Positions 62,401 to 64,000 of a stretch of DNA of 64,000 nt are shown here, in pieces. Position 1 is the first letter of the stretch. Every line of letters starts with the position of its first letter. Position numbers and translations under genes: made by a program. This stretch comes from an uncultured Treponema sp. (GTDB taxonomy: Bacteria; Spirochaetota; Spirochaetia; Treponematales; Treponemataceae): assembly GCA_946535985.1 (NCBI GenBank), contig CAMNDY010000001.1, forward strand, positions 1 to 64,000, given 5' to 3'. Below the pieces are notes generated by a model. That model searched no databases. It worked only from the letters and a program-made list of their open reading frames with translations, and was not told where the DNA came from.

Positions 62401-62827
62401 TGGGCTTACAACGGCCTATTATGATGTAAGAGCCGGAATTGGTTTTAATAAAAGTCCTGAACTTTACGGGGCCTTTCCTGCTGACCCATATTCTCATACT
62501 CCGGAAGGTCAGGGTGCAAAACAACCTGGAATGACCGGGCAGGTAAAAGAAGAAATCCTTACAAGATGGGGTGAGCTTGGTGTAAATATCAAGGATGGTT
62601 GTGCAGTGTTTGAACCAAAGATTTTGAAGGCTGAGGAATATTCTTCAAGCGGTATTCTGCGCTTTACCTGGTGCGGCACAAAGGTTGTGTATAAGCGTGG
62701 TAAAAAACAGCATATCGTAATTAACGGTAAAGTTGTTCGCGACGGAAATTCTCTCACTGCTGGGGAAAGTGCCGACTTGTTTGCACGCAATGGTAAAATC
62801 ACAGAAATTGTAGTAGAAGTAATTTAA
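59438..62827 (+). CDS. Very large cytosolic protein, possibly GH94/cellobiose-phosphorylase-like
   Basis: 1129 aa, no signal peptide. An N-terminal beta-rich part (residues 20-290, 'YTADKVSDDKSYTGPYTAILVHKD' and 'GLVRKVQIINISYEAVKVEVLDGCRNILP') is followed by helical regions. Segments such as NYEGNWRDIFQNWEALAWSYPNYI, 'NPYRISREGIDWEIPDPDNPWAQIGFWGDHQVIYL' and 'LNTQRPEWNDANNALAGYG' resemble the acidic motifs of (alpha/alpha)6-barrel glycoside phosphorylases. The GDWND-type motif becomes RPEWND. It may act on oligosaccharides. Assignment uncertain. Confidence 0.6.
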   Translation: MKNSYKEVKGFFTELEYASLQENELYYKIENFDCMDDFFMTITSSSDIWNFCWAQGGLTAGRIDSNHAIFPYYTADKVSDDKSYTGPYTAILVHKDSSGFEPTLWEPFASMYSSPAIRLQVEKGIRRNIYKNTSGTEVWFEEINYDLGLIFRYAWTSSARFGLVRKVQIINISYEAVKVEVLDGCRNILPACVTSDFQNNNSVLLDAYKKTDLDKVSKLALFAVSSIVTDKAEPSEGLFANTCWFNCKDDLLISPDAAEQFACTGRVEPLDLVKGKRPGAYVLRSLELKDPYSPAIWYQVFDTGLDIARITELKKLLSNRSGITQMLEADIKLGKKLMKEYIAQADGEEKTAETMTCVHHSQNVMFNIMRGGFFANNGKIGLADFEKFISQRNKAQLPKFKKILTALKAGADKEGLISYKDFEGAVLAKKNPQLTRLFYEYMPLTFSRRHGDPSRPWNKFSINLRDGDNNPILNYEGNWRDIFQNWEALAWSYPNYIKNMTLKFLNAMTIEGFNPYRISREGIDWEIPDPDNPWAQIGFWGDHQVIYLQKLLELYAKLDRQGLIDELCEEVFASSNVPYRIKSYVDILENPRSTILFDRQLSDSLKANAAKNGSDEKLVKSGEEVALVNLTTKLLQIIIAKMSNFIPGGGIWLNTQRPEWNDANNALAGYGLSMVTLYYLYRFVKFTKELLTQSTTKAFKIPKAVAKCFKELGGLFIKVEPKDAATNACARKDFADCAGKAFEKERKSLYKNDYGSPDEYADFPRTEIVKALEAILNHISYTIKLNRRKDGLYHAYNTLKISGDKMQIEYLQEMLEGQVAVLSAGILSPQQALDVINALKKSRMYEERQKSYMLYPNKELLPFEKKNCISKAAMKDVLPKLEGLLERTGNKILKKDSKGIYHFNGEFRNVEFLRNFCADLASKKELALLEELYEKTFNHQSFTGRSGTFYAYEGLGSIYWHMVSKLMLAVQENLFAAINSGADEEIVTGLTTAYYDVRAGIGFNKSPELYGAFPADPYSHTPEGQGAKQPGMTGQVKEEILTRWGELGVNIKDGCAVFEPKILKAEEYSSSGILRFTWCGTKVVYKRGKKQHIVINGKVVRDGNSLTAGESADLFARNGKITEIVVEVI

Positions 62828-62833
62828 AATTTT

Positions 62834-63586
62834 ATGGAAGAGATAGATACTTTATTAAACGGAAACAAAATTATGCAGGACACGAAGGGCTTTATGTTTG
62901 GAATAGATGCCGTTCTTCTTGCGCATTTTGCTTTAGGTCAGATTAAAAAAAATGACAGGGTAATAGATTTGTGTACGGGCACAGGTGTTGTTCCTTTGCT
63001 GCAGGAAAAAGCTGTTTCTTCTACTGTTACCTTTACCGGTCTTGAGCTTCAACAAAAATATGCCGACCTTGCGCATAAGAGCGTAGAACTAAATGGACTT
63101 ACAGAAAAAATAAAAATCCTTCAGGGTGATGTTAAAAATGTGGAGCAGCTTTTTGATAAACATAGCTTTAATATAATTACCTGTAATCCGCCATATATGC
63201 TTGCTGAGCAGGGAATGACAAATCCCAATGATGAAAAGGCAATAGCAAGACATGAAATTTGCTGTACTCTTGCTGATGTTTGTAATGCGGCAGATTTTCT
63301 TTTACATACCCACGGAAGCTTTTTTATGATTCACAAGGCCGCCCGCCTGCCCGAAATTTTTGCCTGCCTTTTAGAGCATAAAATGGAGCCAAAACGTTTG
63401 CAGCTTATCCATCCCTTTGAAGGGGAAGATGCAAATCTGGTTCTTGTTGAAGCCCGAAAAAATGCAAGTAAGGGATTAACTGTCTGCCCGCCGATTATTG
63501 TAAGGCAGAGCCAGGGGCCGCAGAAAAATGAATACACTGCTCAAGTGCAGGCAATTTATAAAAGAATGTCAGAAGCAAGAATGTAA
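62834..63586 (+). CDS. TrmN6-like tRNA1(Val) (adenine37-N6)-methyltransferase
   Basis: 250 aa. AdoMet motif VIDLCTGTGVVPLL; catalytic NPPY in IITCNPPYMLAEQG; the N-terminal 'DTKGFMFGIDAVLLAHFA' is typical of TrmN6/YfiC. It methylates A37 of tRNA-Val in the cytosol. It begins 6 nt after the large enzyme gene. The 3' end overlaps the convergent minus-strand gene by about 30 nt. Confidence 0.88.
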   Translation: MEEIDTLLNGNKIMQDTKGFMFGIDAVLLAHFALGQIKKNDRVIDLCTGTGVVPLLQEKAVSSTVTFTGLELQQKYADLAHKSVELNGLTEKIKILQGDVKNVEQLFDKHSFNIITCNPPYMLAEQGMTNPNDEKAIARHEICCTLADVCNAADFLLHTHGSFFMIHKAARLPEIFACLLEHKMEPKRLQLIHPFEGEDANLVLVEARKNASKGLTVCPPIIVRQSQGPQKNEYTAQVQAIYKRMSEARM

Positions 63587-64000
63587 CTGTAAGAAACTCC
63601 GTCTTCTTCTGTGACTATATATTTTCCGATTATTGTAATTTCCTGGTCCTGCTTTGGATAATCCTGTGGCCATTTGTGATTGCCTGTCCATACAAAATCA
63701 ATTCCTTCCTGACAGCACATTGTTACATCATTTATGATTACCGAAAAATATGGAAGCCCTTCCGGCGTAAGTTCATTTGTTGACGCCTGGAACTTTCCTT
63801 TGATTTTAAAAACTTTATTTTCATAAGTTGGCGTATCTATAAGCATTTGAAAAAAGAAAGACGAAATCATTGTAAAATTCATTCTTGAAAGATCGTAATC
63901 TACCTTTGTTTTGGGACTTGCCGCGGGAAGTGGGGCGGTTAAAAGAAGGAGTATGAGAAGGCCCTTCGACAGGCTCAGGGACCGCAGTGAACTTAGCTTT
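63556..64000 (-). CDS. 3' part of a putative exported protein, start outside the window
   Basis: The track starts at ATG 63882, but the frame stays open to the window edge. The upstream codons read ...LRSLSLSKGLLILLLLTAPLPAASP, a convincing signal peptide whose basic n-region is supplied by the genome repeat. The true start is therefore beyond 64000. The mature part is small and beta-rich, with 'YFSVIINDVTMCCQEGIDFVWTG' (a CC pair) and 'DQEITIIGKYIVTEEDGVSYSYI', suggesting an OB-like fold. I cannot name a family with confidence. Confidence 0.65.
   Translation of the reverse strand, partial: KLSSLRSLSLSKGLLILLLLTAPLPAASPKTKVDYDLSRMNFTMISSFFFQMLIDTPTYENKVFKIKGKFQASTNELTPEGLPYFSVIINDVTMCCQEGIDFVWTGNHKWPQDYPKQDQEITIIGKYIVTEEDGVSYSYILASDILL
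63960..63985 (+). repeat. CCTTCGAC-family repeat inside a signal-peptide coding region
   Basis: Consensus copy. In the minus-strand gene it is read as RSLSLSKG, a different frame from the VPEPVEG copies. Confidence 0.85.

Overview
The window looks like chromosomal DNA from a host-associated, AT-rich spirochaete, most likely a Treponema or close relative. This is inference. It rests on many Treponema-style lipoprotein signal peptides, the mix of CheR/CheB, SpoIIE phosphatases and STAS proteins, asparagine synthetase AsnA, and short palindromic intergenic repeats. No rRNA operon, phage or complete insertion sequence is visible. There is one tRNA, tRNA-Ala(TGC).

Layout. 0-2.7 kb: a large unknown lipoprotein. 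2.7-5.3 kb: a toxin island with a PBECR-like nuclease domain, a Phd/PIN pair, and a DUF3990 ADP-ribosyltransferase-like protein overlapping an HTH protein. 5.3-20.1 kb: housekeeping genes (PflX-like radical SAM, DUF1295 enzyme, TatD, Lgt-like protein, Nudix, acyltransferase, GpmI, an orphan DNA methyltransferase, an RsuA-type pseudouridine synthase, CheR, CheB, a TPR protein and a polyprenyl synthase). 20.1-20.9 kb: a gene-free segment with a roughly 230-bp inverted repeat and a cluster of DnaA-box-like sites. 20.9-31.9 kb: a STAS/zinc-ribbon protein, two membrane proteins, Apt, AsnA, DUF4349, a HAD phosphatase, an RluA-type enzyme and two lipoproteins.

32.0-47.4 kb is the most notable region: nine co-directional genes that look like one operon. 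In order they encode a four-TM protein, a membrane-anchored vWA protein, a membrane protein, a 1056-aa tubulin-like GTPase, an 866-aa partner with its own glycine-rich N-terminus, a divergent Hsp70, a 963-aa membrane protein with a formylglycine-generating-enzyme-like domain, a paralogue of that protein ending in a TM2 domain, and a small lipoprotein. The last two large proteins share an acidic FSLGE motif and a helical domain. The set suggests a membrane-attached, nucleotide-driven assembly. The canonical grpE-dnaK-dnaJ genes follow directly.

51.8-56.2 kb: two SpoIIE-type phosphatases and a STAS protein, a likely partner-switching module. 56.3-64 kb: leuS (minus strand), ybaK, a very large putative carbohydrate-active enzyme, a TrmN6-like methyltransferase, and the 3' part of an exported protein that runs off the window.

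Two features cut across the window. First, at least eight genes have a sigma70-type -10 hexamer 6-8 nt before the start codon and no convincing Shine-Dalgarno sequence, which implies leaderless mRNAs; a ninth has the same spacing plus a partial SD. Two of these genes diverge from a perfectly symmetrical 40-bp palindromic promoter. Second, a short repeat (core CCTTCGACAGGCTCAGGGACC) lies between genes and is also read through in frame in seven or more proteins.
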